A stretch of DNA of 64,000 nt from Cladorrhinum sp. PSN259 (Eukaryota; Ascomycota; Sordariomycetes; Sordariales; Podosporaceae). The notes beneath the pieces are model-generated. The model worked only from the letters and a program-made list of their open reading frames with translations, made no database searches and was not told where the DNA came from. This document shows, in pieces, positions 1 to 10,624 of this stretch. Where the stretch lies: positions 62,001-126,000 of the forward strand of contig MU867077.1 of NCBI GenBank assembly GCA_033725935.1. The letters are read 5' to 3'. Each line of letters starts with the position of its first letter. The first letter of the stretch is position 1. Both the position numbers and the translations under genes were made by a program.

Positions 1-1999
1 CTATTGTCTGCGCATCAGAATCAGGGTTGGGGTAGGTTAGCTCAGGACTTGCGGTGCGGGATGCAAGCGACTTGAGGGGCTGCAGAGTTTGATTTTCTTT
101 TGGCTGCTGTTGTAAGTCTTGTGATGCTCCTGTGCGAGGCAGTGCCTTGCGAGTTTCTCTAACAGGAGGGAGGATAGGGGTAGCCGATTTCTTGGTCGGC
201 GAAAGTATAGGAAGAGGGACAGGAGTTTCTGAGGTGGGTAGTTTCAGAGGTGCAATTGTAGATGTATTAGAGTGACCAACAATACTGCCAGCAGGAGATG
301 TTGCCGAGGCCACTGATGCTGACTTGGCCGTGATGGACTGATCAAGTGCGTGGACTGGCAACGGAATTGGGGTGGTAGAATGAAGTACGGCGGAACCGGC
401 TGCTGCCCGCTGAGGAGGCTGTACTGGCGCCTCTTGAGGAGGTACAGCCAGAGAGCTGGCGGGCGTCAACAACGGCGGCGGTACAGGCGTCTCAGTCTTG
501 GTTCGCTTAAACTGCGGTCTTTGGGCTTGTCCGCTGGTTACTTCAGGCTTCTCTGCATCGCCCTCTGGCACCGAGTCCCTTTTACGCTTCTTGGGAGCTT
601 TGTTTCTGCCACCAGCCTTTCCGGCCTGGTCTTGGACGATTGGCGGAGCTGCGTCGCCCATTATGGCTCTGGCCATCATTTCGAAGCTTTTTGCTGACTG
701 CTCAGCCTCTTCAGCAGCCATTTTGGCCAGCATCTCTCTCTTGAGTTTCTTAGCCTCGTTGAGCTTCATTCCTCGATTGCTGATCGCCCTGTCATCCGAC
801 GCCAGAGCCTCTGAAGTCAGAGCGCCGGGAGGCAATCGCTTCTCCCCAGTCTCTGGGTCGATGGATGGAACGGGCATCTGCCCCTCGAACACTGTACCTT
901 CTTCCTCAGCCTTCAGCTTTGCCTTCTTGAATGCCTCGACACCGCGGCCCAGCGCGCTTAATTCCCTAGCGACCATGGTATCGCTTGGAGTCCAAGCAGC
1001 ATTCTTCTTCATCCGCTTCCGGAGCCTAGCCAGTTCGAACGGAGTGAGTTGACACCATGGTGCATCAGCGCTGCCCGGTACGGCATTTTCAGGTGGTGGT
1101 GCAAGCTGCGCGAGTTGCTGGCTAGTTGAGAGCTGGCCAGGTAAGCCGGAGGGGGGAACGGATGTCCTCGCCCTGGCCGTCGATCTCCCTCCCGGCTTGG
1201 GTGGCCTCGACGATGATTTAACCACCCTGATGCGCGCATGTGGCGCGGGAGTAACCCTACTCGATGAAACCTCATCTTCATTTTCCTCTTCCGAGCTGCT
1301 GTCGGACCCAGTGGAACAGTCGTCGAAGTTCAGCTCGTATGGCGCCAAGACTTCCCCTGGAACGGTGATTCTCGGCACGCGAGGTCTCCGAACCTTTTCT
1401 CCATCCACTCGCAGTGTAATTTTAGGTGCCCGCGACATCTGCGGTGACTTTGCCGCAACAGGACTCTTCTGCTCTTCGGGCGGAGGGTAGTTCTCGAGCA
1501 TAGTTTGCAGCTTCGCAAGGATGGTCTTGGCACGGTTGTAGTGACGGTTAACATTCTCGGTCATGCGCTGCGCCTCGGCCTGGGAGTAGATGCGTGAGTT
1601 CATGGCATGCTGTATCGTCTCGGATATTTGCGCGCGCAGCTCGACAGGACCGCAGGGCCTCTCGGTAGGCGGCAAGTTGGGGAGCTGACCCCATGCGGTG
1701 GTGAGCTCATGGACCTTTGTGGATGCATCGAGGTAGTTTTGGTCGAGCTGTCCAATAAGAGTCAAAGAGCGCATTATGTCGGCGGGGAGGTACTCGGTGA
1801 AATCGAGGAAGTCGCTGACGGTGGCTTGTGCATCGGGGTCGGCGCGGAGACCGAGGGGGTGGATTATGGACTGGATCGCCTGTTCGATCGAGGCCGAGGG
1901 CACATTGTTTCGCGGTGAGATGGCCTCCTCCATTTCAGCATCAGCATCAGCCTCGGGTCGCCCTGGCTCGGTGCTGGCTGTGGCTACTGTTGCTGCCAT
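1..1999 (-). CDS. ING-family chromatin protein, 5' part (3' end outside window)
   Basis: Reading starts at the ATG at 1999 and stays open without an intron to the window edge (666 codons), so the C-terminus is missing. Residues about 35-170 look like the ING N-terminal domain: a helical segment with FLDFTEYLPADIMRSL and LIGQLDQNY, followed by a conserved helix with NRHYNRAKTILAKLQTMLEN. ING proteins pair this domain with a C-terminal PHD finger that reads H3K4 methylation in histone acetyltransferase or deacetylase complexes; the PHD would lie beyond base 1 and is not seen. The long middle (about residues 190-660) is low-complexity, rich in Pro, Ser and Lys, with an acidic run (SSSEEENEDE) and a basic patch (KAPKKRKRD) that could be a nuclear localisation signal. 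The long linker matches filamentous-fungal ING proteins rather than the short yeast ones. Which complex it serves cannot be told from this part. Confidence 0.8.
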   Translation of the reverse strand, partial: MAATVATASTEPGRPEADADAEMEEAISPRNNVPSASIEQAIQSIIHPLGLRADPDAQATVSDFLDFTEYLPADIMRSLTLIGQLDQNYLDASTKVHELTTAWGQLPNLPPTERPCGPVELRAQISETIQHAMNSRIYSQAEAQRMTENVNRHYNRAKTILAKLQTMLENYPPPEEQKSPVAAKSPQMSRAPKITLRVDGEKVRRPRVPRITVPGEVLAPYELNFDDCSTGSDSSSEEENEDEVSSSRVTPAPHARIRVVKSSSRPPKPGGRSTARARTSVPPSGLPGQLSTSQQLAQLAPPPENAVPGSADAPWCQLTPFELARLRKRMKKNAAWTPSDTMVARELSALGRGVEAFKKAKLKAEEEGTVFEGQMPVPSIDPETGEKRLPPGALTSEALASDDRAISNRGMKLNEAKKLKREMLAKMAAEEAEQSAKSFEMMARAIMGDAAPPIVQDQAGKAGGRNKAPKKRKRDSVPEGDAEKPEVTSGQAQRPQFKRTKTETPVPPPLLTPASSLAVPPQEAPVQPPQRAAAGSAVLHSTTPIPLPVHALDQSITAKSASVASATSPAGSIVGHSNTSTIAPLKLPTSETPVPLPILSPTKKSATPILPPVRETRKALPRTGASQDLQQQPKENQTLQPLKSLASRTASPELTYPNPDSDAQTI

Positions 2000-3359
2000 G
2001 ATGTGCCACGACGACGGATCGTAACCGGACCAAGGTAAGGCGTGCGCATAGAGCGCGGGTGGTGGTGGTGGAGCCTCTGCTCTCCCGTTCGGTGTCGCCT
2101 CGAGGTTGCTGGCAGTGTGGCAGCAGTGCAGTGCGGTGAACAGATGAGGCTGGATCTGCAGAGGTTCAAAATTCAGAGTTTCGGTTGTGGAACGCGTTGC
2201 GATCACAACGTCAACTCCACTGACTTTCGCGCGCGCAGGCAGGGTAGGTTGCATGGCGGAAAGGGAAAGCTCCAAAAGTGAGGACCGTGCCACCCGCAGC
2301 GCACTTGCAGAAACCCCCACACTCTTAGGCCGAAGGTTTCCTATGGCGAAGCTGCATATCCGCGCTAATTTCATACACGACCTATGGATCTCTCATTGTT
2401 GCATCGGCCTCTCATCATCGTTCTCCACAAGTCCCAGTCTTTTGGTTTTACACGCTCGAAATATTTCCTATTTCATCCAACCCTTAGAGCCTACACCTGC
2501 ATGCGAATCTCCATTTGTGCCGTCGGTGAATGCATGCTTACCTCGACAGTTGACCGAAGGCTGAGTGGGATTGAGTGATTGTCTCCAAGTTCTTCCAACT
2601 TTTTTTGTTCAACCCATCATCATCTTATGGATGGATTTAAGCGGATATTGTTGACCTGCAGATTGATTGCAAATATGTACTGTACAATCGGTCACCCATA
2701 ACAGCCACCGGTGGTGGGGTCGAAGATGATCTTCACTGCAGCATCCGTCGCTTCGTCTCTTCCACGGTGCCATCGAGAAGCATGCGCCATGGGGTAATAT
2801 TGAAAAATCGCATCGCACAAGGCAGGCAGCAACCATGTGGAGACTCCCTTCGTCTCGAGTGAGCCCATCTCGAACTACACGAAAAATTGAGGACATCCTG
2901 ATTACCGACGGCTGTGTCTCGTTTGCTACCTAAAATTTAAAATTACTGGAGGCCTGTCCGTTGCTGAGGCCACCCGAACATCAACCCCTCCTCGTCTAGC
3001 TGTATAGTAAACATAAATTTGCCCAAAAAACCTAAACAAAAAACTCGATGATGAAATGCAGGATGAAAAGCCCAAAGAAGGAAGTATCAGGATAGAAAAT
3101 TTGTTGTACAAGTTGGCTCTGAGCCTCCTCTGTAGACAGAAGTGAAGAAGTGAAAATAAGAAAAAGAAGCCCAAAATCCATCATAAATCATGCCCCAAAC
3201 CATAAAAGTAAACAAAAAATGCAAATGCTAGAATCCGAAATCAACGCTTCCATCGTGCACTCTCCCAAGTCTCAGCATCGTGTTGTACAATCCAATTCCA
3301 AGTTTGCCCAACCGTGGTATCTCGACATAATCCCATCCAAAAAATCAAAATAAAACCTC
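2000..3359. other. intergenic spacer, 5' of ING-like gene and 3' of bactofilin-like gene
   Basis: This is a convergent-free spacer: both flanking genes are on the minus strand, so it holds the promoter and leader of the ING-like gene and the 3' region of the next gene. Only short open frames occur (up to about 125 codons), with no splice-consistent gene model. From about 2900 to 3350 it becomes A/T-rich, as expected of a 3' UTR or terminator region. Confidence 0.6.
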
Positions 3360-4521
3360 TTAGCTCATATAATTGCTCCTCTGAACCAACTTCGCCCCAT
3401 GTACCTTCTCCCCTTGCTCAGTCTCATACCAAGACTGATCACCCACTGTCGTGAGCGAGGCATACGCCGTCAATGTCCGGCATTTCCTGTTTTATATGTC
3501 AGTAATCGTGCCATGAGCTTGGAAGACTTCAAGACTTACAGATACCCATTGATGGTCAAAGCCCCCCAGACCTCCAAATCCCCGGCGACCTCCAAAGTCC
3601 CATTAATCTTCAACTTGCCAAAGATCTTGACCTTGTCCGCGCAGGCAGCCCCTCCGTTGATCTTAACATTTCCCATAGACTTGATCTTCCCACTGTGAAC
3701 CTTGTTAGCGTTTGTGTTTCTGGTGCCGAGTATAAGAGATGTAAAACATACCTGCAGTTCAAGTTTCCACTGAGGTTCAGATCTCCATAAGCCTCGATTC
3801 TATCCCTTACGGAGAAATCTCCATTAAGCGTCACTGAGGCCATGGACTTGACTGACCCATCCACCTCCATAGGTCCACGAAGGTCGATTGATTGCTCCGA
3901 CTTGATGCTCTTCTTCTTTCTGATCGGCGCTCCACCTCCCATGCTGCTTGGTGTGTTGCCAGAAGAAGAGCCGCCGGCTGAGGAAGGGTCATAGCCCATC
4001 ATCATGGGCTGGTCGAAGGTCATGATGTGCTCGTACTCGTACATCGTCTCGCCTTGAGGTGTTGTATTAATGGGTGATGCGGTGGTGGTTGAGCTTGCGT
4101 CCGAAGTGGTGGTTGTGGTCGTGTTGATGCTTGGCTCAGGTGTGGATGTAGTGGTTGGTGTTGATGTAATAGTTGATGATGATGCAGAAGGAAGAGCAGT
4201 GACTGTTGCTGAAGATGAAGATGAAGATGAAGATGAAGAACTTAAGAACGAAGTTGGTGATGCTTCTGATATATGTGTATTCTGATCTGGAAGAGCAGGT
4301 GACTTGGCCTTTTTCATATTCTTCTTCTGGACAGGGGAATTACACTTGAAGCTTTCCAAGTTGACAATGACTCTTGACAGCACCTGACCGGCGTACCCGT
4401 CATAGCCCGAAGCAGAATCAAGCCTCGTGCTGAAGGTGTCAAGGTGGAGATGCTGTATGTGTGAGGCTTGGTTGATGAGGTGCTGCGAGTTGGATTGGCC
4501 GTGTGTCGAGAGAATCATCAT
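3360..4521 (-). CDS. bactofilin-like polymer-forming protein
   Basis: Three exons join in frame: 4521-3752, 3692-3540 and 3486-3360 (349 aa). Intron 1 has GTATGT, a GCTAAC branch site and CACAG; intron 2 has GTAAGT and AACAG. Residues about 90-150 are Ser/Thr-rich low complexity. From about residue 215 onward the chain is a run of short beta repeats with the spacing of the polymer-forming (DUF583/bactofilin) right-handed beta helix: segments such as GPMEVDGSVKSMASVTLNG, DRIEAYGDLNLSGNLNC, GKIKSMGNVKINGGA, DKVKIFGKLKINGTLEV and GDLEVWGALTINGYL. In bacteria this fold forms filaments at membranes; fungal members are uncharacterised, so a structural role is inference. No signal peptide is obvious. 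Intron 1 falls inside the repeat array, and the repeat periodicity continues across it, which supports the model. Confidence 0.85.
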
Positions 4522-6363
4522 GGGGAGGCGAACTTCGGGGAGCTATATAGAAAGGGGAAACCTCTGGTTCACACACAAGGTGTAGAGAAAGGTGTCAAGA
4601 AATCCGAAGCCAAAGTCCTTGGTGAAGCTAGGACCATCCAGCAACCTGGAGCTGGAGTTCTCAATGGTAATCCCAAGACCCCGAAGGTGAGCTGTCCTGG
4701 TTTCTGCCTATAGCACTGACAATCGGATCCACGAGATACCCGTGCCGGAGATGGGTATGAGTCGTTTTCTCGCTTTGGAGTGCCATTTTGTTGGGCCAGC
4801 TCATGAGCAGGAGCTTTATCAAGCGTCACAGCCTGCCATTGAAAAAAGCGACATGTAACATCCCTCCCTTGAAGGTGGTCCCTCCCCCCAGCCCTTCCTC
4901 CATCACCACCCCCATGATCTCATACACCCCCATTCTTAGCCCTGGATCTGGAGGCCAGGCGACGCCCGAAACGGAAAAGAAAGAAGGGGACATCCCAGCC
5001 AGAAATCAGGCTCGAGTGGAGAGAAGGGGCCCATGGGCGGTCAGAGAGGAAGTTAGACGCCGGTAGTTCAAGGGCAGAGAGGCAGATTTCGATTTCTTTT
5101 GGAGACCAGCGCGGATTCTGGGCTCACACGTGAATTGTATTAGACGTGATTGGTCAAATCGAGGGCTACGACAAGGGGTAGGGGAAAGCGGGGCGCAGTC
5201 CTTTGTGTCTATTAGATGTGCCCGTCTTTACTTTTGCTGTTCTGGGTGTCGAGCAAGCAAACAAAGTTGGGCCTAGATGCGACTTTGGAAATCGTAAAAA
5301 GATTAACCCCAAACAGAACAGGGTGCTGCAGCCGTTTGGGCGTGATCCGAAGCCGAATGTGGTTTGTTTCCTGATACTGCTTTCTGTTTCGTCCGCAGCG
5401 TCCATACCAAGAGCCAAGACAGGGACGTCACGAAACCGTCCAGTAAAGGGGAGGCCGCCAGCCGTGTCCCAGTCTCCCGTTCTCGGGTGGGGAACTGTGC
5501 GTCAACGGCGCCGGACCCGGTACAAAAACGAGGCGCCGAAGTATCAATTACCATTCGCCCAGCCGGCCGTCCTGCCGCTAAAAATTAAGGCGCAGCGACG
5601 AGGGCTGAAATTCCGCTCTGTCACTCGCCGGCGATGTTTATTCCCTCTGTCACACTCATAAACCACGCCTTTTTTGACACTCTTCGCGATATTTGCTTCA
5701 AACGAAGAATGAATCCCCTTCAGAGTCAGATGGCCCCTGTAAGGACACCTAACCGCCTTACTTGGCCCTTCACGGCGGTATTCAGCATTCAGCTTGTATC
5801 TAGGCTCCGAGACCATTGCCTGGTCCGTGTGTTGTGCTTGTCGGTGCCGCGAACGCGCACCCAATATTCATTGCCCTGAAAGCAGAGGGGGGCAACGACC
5901 TGATGTCATATCATCGGATGACACCGGATATCAAATGCAAAAGTAACACTCCGATGCGATACAAGCAGCCGCTCCGCTCCCGGGTTGCACCAAGCACACC
6001 ACACATACACACTCATATAATTCCATGTTGTTACAGCTGCAAAATAACCTCGATTCAAGCCACCACTACTACCACCACACCGTTCGAGTAAGCGATCGGA
6101 ATGGGTGCCTGTTAATATGGATGTCCGGGCCATGCAAGATCCGGCGCCGTGCGTGGTCAAACGTTTCTGATTCCCGTACCCGTCCACATCCCAAAACGTG
6201 CATGCCTAGCCAAAACGCCAACCGATTCCTGGTGTGTTGCGTCATCGAAGCAGAGAAGAAAAAGAAGAATACCAAAAAGGACCGCTGACCAAGGGTGTCG
6301 TCATGTGATACCCCTGACGCGCAACAAGAAATGACAATACTTCGTACCTAGCGTCCAGGCAAC
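4522..6363. other. intergenic spacer without a recognisable gene
   Basis: This lies upstream of the bactofilin-like gene and downstream of the membrane-protein gene, both minus strand. The open frames here (up to about 150 codons) overlap one another on both strands and show no domain or splice support. The proximal part (about 4522-5100) is the likely promoter and leader. Confidence 0.55.
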
Positions 6364-7709
6364 TTAGATGCTGCCGACATATCGCAATGACAGCCCAGTC
6401 ACCAGAGCAGAGATGACCCATACGCTGGCGTATACCACCGCGCCGTACGACTCAACGCCCTTGATAGCCAGCGCAGTATCCAGGTAAGCCCCGACAGCCG
6501 TGAACAGCATGGCAACGGCTGTCCGGATGATGGAAACTTTGGTCCGAGTGGTGAACCCCCACAAGTTCCATGCAACCGTCTGCCCGAGAGTGGCACTCGC
6601 GGGGTCGAATTCAGCATTCTCTTGGTCCTGCTCTGTCAGGGGCGTGGCCACGAGAGGTGTGAAGATGAAGGTTCGGGCAGCTAGCCCGAACAACAGGCTG
6701 AGAACCTGAATGGTCGGATTTCCTAGTCCAAACAAGACAGCATCGGCAGCAGGTTGGATGGTGGGTATGCCATTAAAGTGAAGCACCAAAGTGTTGGGGA
6801 GGAAGGTTCGGCTTGCCAGGAACAGTACGACACTGTAGATGAGGCTGGAGTGGAGCGAGGTAAGCACTTGAATTCCCCTGTCAACGATGATCTCCCGGTT
6901 GGTGGTGCCAGGTGCGGCTGAGTGAGCGCTTGACAACCGGCGCAAGAGGAGGAACGGTAAAAACGTTGATACGACCTCGATGGCGAGGTAGGCGCCGGCG
7001 GTCAGTGAACGAATCCCGTAAAAGACAGATATGAGAAAAGTCTATCGATGCGCGTCAGTTTCTGGATGCTGCGCCCTGCCATGTGGGACGTGGATGCAAA
7101 AAAGGGAAATCCCCGGATCGCCATGCATTCCGGCGCGCGGAGGAGGGGCGAACCTGTCAAGGGGTGTGAAGGAGGGTAGACTAGAAGCCAACCAGAACAA
7201 CTTACTGCAGGGCCATGCGAGAGTAGGGCGAGGGCTGCAAGATCGTAACCATCATAGTCAAAGAACCAGCCAAGAGCTAGGCCGAATCTGCCATGCCAGC
7301 AAGGTTAGTTGGCCGAGCTGAAATGTCAGCCCTCTTCAGCCCTGAGCCGGTAACGAGGGCGAGTTGAGGGTGAAGGAGCGGCAAGCAGGTGAGTGAGGGG
7401 CAGACAAACGTACAGTTTCCAAGCAACCCTAACAAGCTCTTCATTCTGAGAACCAGGCTCTCGCGCAATATTGGACAACTCGCTGTCCGTCCAGTGGTCG
7501 ACAAACGAGCGCCCGAGGTAGGAGAATGCAAAGCTCAGGACGACAACTATAGCAAACCGGGCGGGTCCGGGCAAAAAGTGGTCGCGACGGCGCTTCGATA
7601 CGGGGAAGAAAACGGGCCTAACGGCTTCGAATGCCGCGTCTTCGGTGCGTCGGGCAAGGGCTGCAGCTTCACTAACGGCCTCAGCCGCCGCCTCCTTTGC
7701 TCGAACCAT
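6364..7709 (-). CDS. multi-pass membrane protein of unknown function
   Basis: Three exons join in frame: 7709-7414, 7287-7206 and 7041-6364 (351 aa). Intron 1 (GTACGT, CTAAC branch, GGCAG) and intron 2 (GTAAGT, ATAG) keep phase exactly. The N-terminus is an Ala/Glu-rich soluble helix (about residues 1-45). Hydrophobic segments follow: FAIVVVLSFAFSYLG, the stretch around FGLALGWFFDY, TFLISVFYGI, AIEVVSTFLPFLLL, LIYSVVLFLAS, VLSLLFGLAARTFIF, a segment near AVAMLFTAVGAYL and VVYASVWVISALVTGLSL, giving roughly seven or eight membrane spans. I do not recognise the family. I chose the ATG at 7709 because it has a good context (CGCGCC before ATGG) and the in-frame sequence further upstream looks like leader. 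It could be an ER or vacuolar protein; no targeting motif decides this. Confidence 0.75.
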
Positions 7710-8968
7710 GGCGCGGTGTGTGAAGTGGTGCGTGAGATGAAAATGTGTGTATGGTGAATGTGGTGACTGCAGCGGATGACCGCAGAATGCAGACCGCAAG
7801 AAAGGAAATGAAAATGGGGTGAGATGGAAATTGTGTGTGTGTAACAAACGCGATCTCGAGATCCTGAGCTAGAAATAGCTTTGTATAAGAAAAATGAGGC
7901 TCAGCGTCAATGGCGTGAGATGTGAGAGCGGGGCTATGGATTGGGTCTCAATTGGAAAACGTCGGGAATGGCGATGCGACGCGATCAAGCCAGAGGGCAA
8001 AGTGTGCAAGTGACAAGTGACGCGCTTGAAATGAGCTTCGAGAAGCTTTGTTGAGGGGAGCTTGGTGCTTGAGTTGCCGGGAAGGTTAGGCGTAGTGGAG
8101 AGAATGGAGACACCTGGTGGATTCAGTGACGTCTTTACTCTCAAGGTCCTTATCCCTCTGATCTTTTTACCCACTGATTTCCCCCCTCTCAATCACTTGT
8201 CCGCAGCGCCCGCTAACCCCGCGCTTTCCCGTCAGGTCCAACTTGCGACCAAGACAGGCAGTTGCCTGCTGATATTACCCTTTGCTGCCCAATCACCTCA
8301 TCAGTTGCGATAAACACCATCATCTTCAGCATCCAAATACTTCAAAATAGATGCACATTTTCCAAATTGTTGATTGTTCAATTTTGATGGTCAAGCCATC
8401 GTCGACGATTACTTGAAGATGGATCGTCATTTTACCCTATATATCTCTCGTTGTCCATGACTCCATAACTGGCACAGTCCTCCTCTTCGAAGGAAGTGAC
8501 TGGCTGGTACGGACAGACCGCCAACCTTGGGTCGAGAAAGCCAGGCAATTCGATTGGGATGAAATCCCACCAGTTGGTTAATTTCATCAAATTTCTTTTT
8601 TCTTCATTTTGCGCTGAGCGTGGGCTCCATACAGTACAAAAAATGAGCGCCCGTTTCGATAATAGTAACACACCCGTTTTGCCTGATGATATACCGTCGC
8701 TAGCTAATGGTTTCGCTCGAGGCATTCGCTCAACGCTCGCACACGATCCTCACTTTAACCTCGTGGAGCTGGTCGGCTTCCCGATTCGCAATGTCCCAGA
8801 AAAAAATCGACTCCTCCACTCTTCGGTGCTAAGGTTCGTCGGCGGAGCGACCTCGTTTACATGTTTCAACAAATATAGGTATACAAAAAAAAAAAAAAAA
8901 AGAAGAAAAAAAAAGAATAACACCAATCCTTCGTCAATATCATAAATTTGTTCCAGCACCACGGCCTA
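7710..8968. other. intergenic spacer
   Basis: It holds the promoter of the membrane-protein gene (from 7710 upward) and the 3' region of the C2H2 gene (below 8968). An A-rich tract sits at about 8885-8920. A frame starting near 8644 reads about 100 codons but has no recognisable domain and ends in poly-lysine from the A tract, so I do not call it a gene. Confidence 0.55.
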
Positions 8969-10624
8969 TTATTCCTCCATTCTTCCGAAGACGCCGTCGT
9001 CGTCCTCGTCGCTTCGCGCGCGGGAGCGCATATCGTCATCGTCCTCCATGACGCTCTCGGCTTCCTCCATCTTCACGTCTACCCGGCGATGGTCACCGCG
9101 AATATTGCTCTCGATCGCCCTACTAGGGAAGCTACCGATGAAGCTTGAGGGGCCGAGTATCGCCTCGTCAATGAATCGCGCAGGAAGAGGAGGGACTGGA
9201 GGAGCATCTGCTGGAAGGTGCACTGTGCGTGCACCGCCATTGCTACCGAAGCTGCAGCTCAACAACGCAGCAGCAAGCTCACTATCATCCTGCCCAGTTG
9301 TATTCCTGCCGGATGATGTTGGTCTTTGGTCGTGGCTGGCCTGACGGAAGTGACCAAAACTGGAGACTGATGGGATGCTACCAGCAGCTGCCAGTGAGCT
9401 CGCAAATGGGGCAGACTGGTACGACCTAGAAAAGCCAGTGCCATTGCTGTGCCTCTTATTGAAGCTCCTGTACGACGCATTGGCGACGCCCACGGGGTCC
9501 AAGTGTGGAGGAGGAGGGGTGGTATCGGCCGAACTCCGATCTTGATGTTCCGAGTATCCACTCGCCGCTGGAGATGCCGAGCCTTGCTCGCTATTGAAGT
9601 CTCGGGCCGAGTCGGGAGGGGTAGTTCCGGCGTTCTGATTCATGGCCACGAGCACCGAAGCTGCTTCCAAAAGCTGCACTTGTTGGTGCTTGGAAATCAA
9701 GAGCTTGGATGTATAGGACCATTCGGGAGTGTGCTCCCACCTGAGGGACAAAAAAAAAGTCAACACATATTTTCTCAAATTGGGCATTCGAGGATCCACG
9801 GCCGGCTAGGGAGTTCCAGCTGCTCCGCACACAGGGACAACGTGGTGGAGGAGGGTAGGGAAAGGAAAATGGGCACAAACAAATGCTTGGTCAAGCAGCT
9901 GCTATGCTTGTATCCCTTCCCGCACTTCTCGCAGCGAAGCTCTGGGCGGTTGCTCTTTCGGCCACCTTCCTTGACAAGGGGCTGGCCATCGCTGGCTCGT
10001 CTGACGCGCGCTTTCTCGAAGGCCGAGTCGGCTTCATCCCCCGACATTTCCATAACATCGTCGTCAATTGCACTTTCACTCTCTTGAAGATTGCTTGTTC
10101 CAGCCCCGGCGCCAACAAAACGGCGGCTTGGCAGGCTGGCCGGTGGTGATGGCAGACTGCCAGCAACAGCCGACCTGGAAAGGCTGTTCTTGGATAAGGT
10201 ATTACGGCGGGCGGCGATCGGGAGCGGCATGGTCATCTCGCCGGATTCTGTGAGGGCAGCAGCAACAGCCGCGACATTGGCACCTGTGTTTGTCATGCTC
10301 TTTCGGCGAGTAACGCGGTGGGCACCGTTGAGGCCACTTCCTATGACCGAGTGAGAGTGGTTACGGGAGTGGGATTGTCGGCTAAGGGAGAGTCCCCCTG
10401 GAACGGACGTCGAGGAGGTCATGGAGGGTCGGTGGCTCTGACTCAGGGGTCGCGAGGTTTGTTGAATTTCCTGGAACGGGGGGAATCGGGAAAGTAATCA
10501 GCATCATGTTTCTCCCAGCTAGCGTTTGGTTTGCAACTCTGAAGTTGGGTGGAAGCCTAGCCAGCTTGCAACATGGTGGGCAACGGGACAGGGTAGTGTG
10601 AGGTTCTACCTTAGAAGAGGCCAT
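8969..10624 (-). CDS. C2H2 zinc-finger protein, probable transcription factor
   Basis: Three exons join in frame: 10624-10610, 10470-9881 and 9740-8969 (458 aa). The first coding exon is only five codons (MASSK), then an intron with GTAGAA and TTCCAG. The second intron (GTTTGT, CCTCAG) lies inside the zinc finger and restores it: CEKCGKGYKH followed by CLTKHLWEH, a clean C-x2-C ... H-x3-H finger at about residues 183-202, then EHTPEW and a helix with ISKHQQVQLLEAASVLVAM that looks conserved. Only one finger is visible. The N-terminal half is Ser/Arg-rich and disordered; the C-terminus ends acidic (ESVMEDDDDM), possibly an activation region. The five-codon first exon is less certain than the rest; without it the protein would start at the ATG at 10422. 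Single-finger fungal proteins of this kind are uncharacterised, so DNA binding is inference. Confidence 0.8.
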
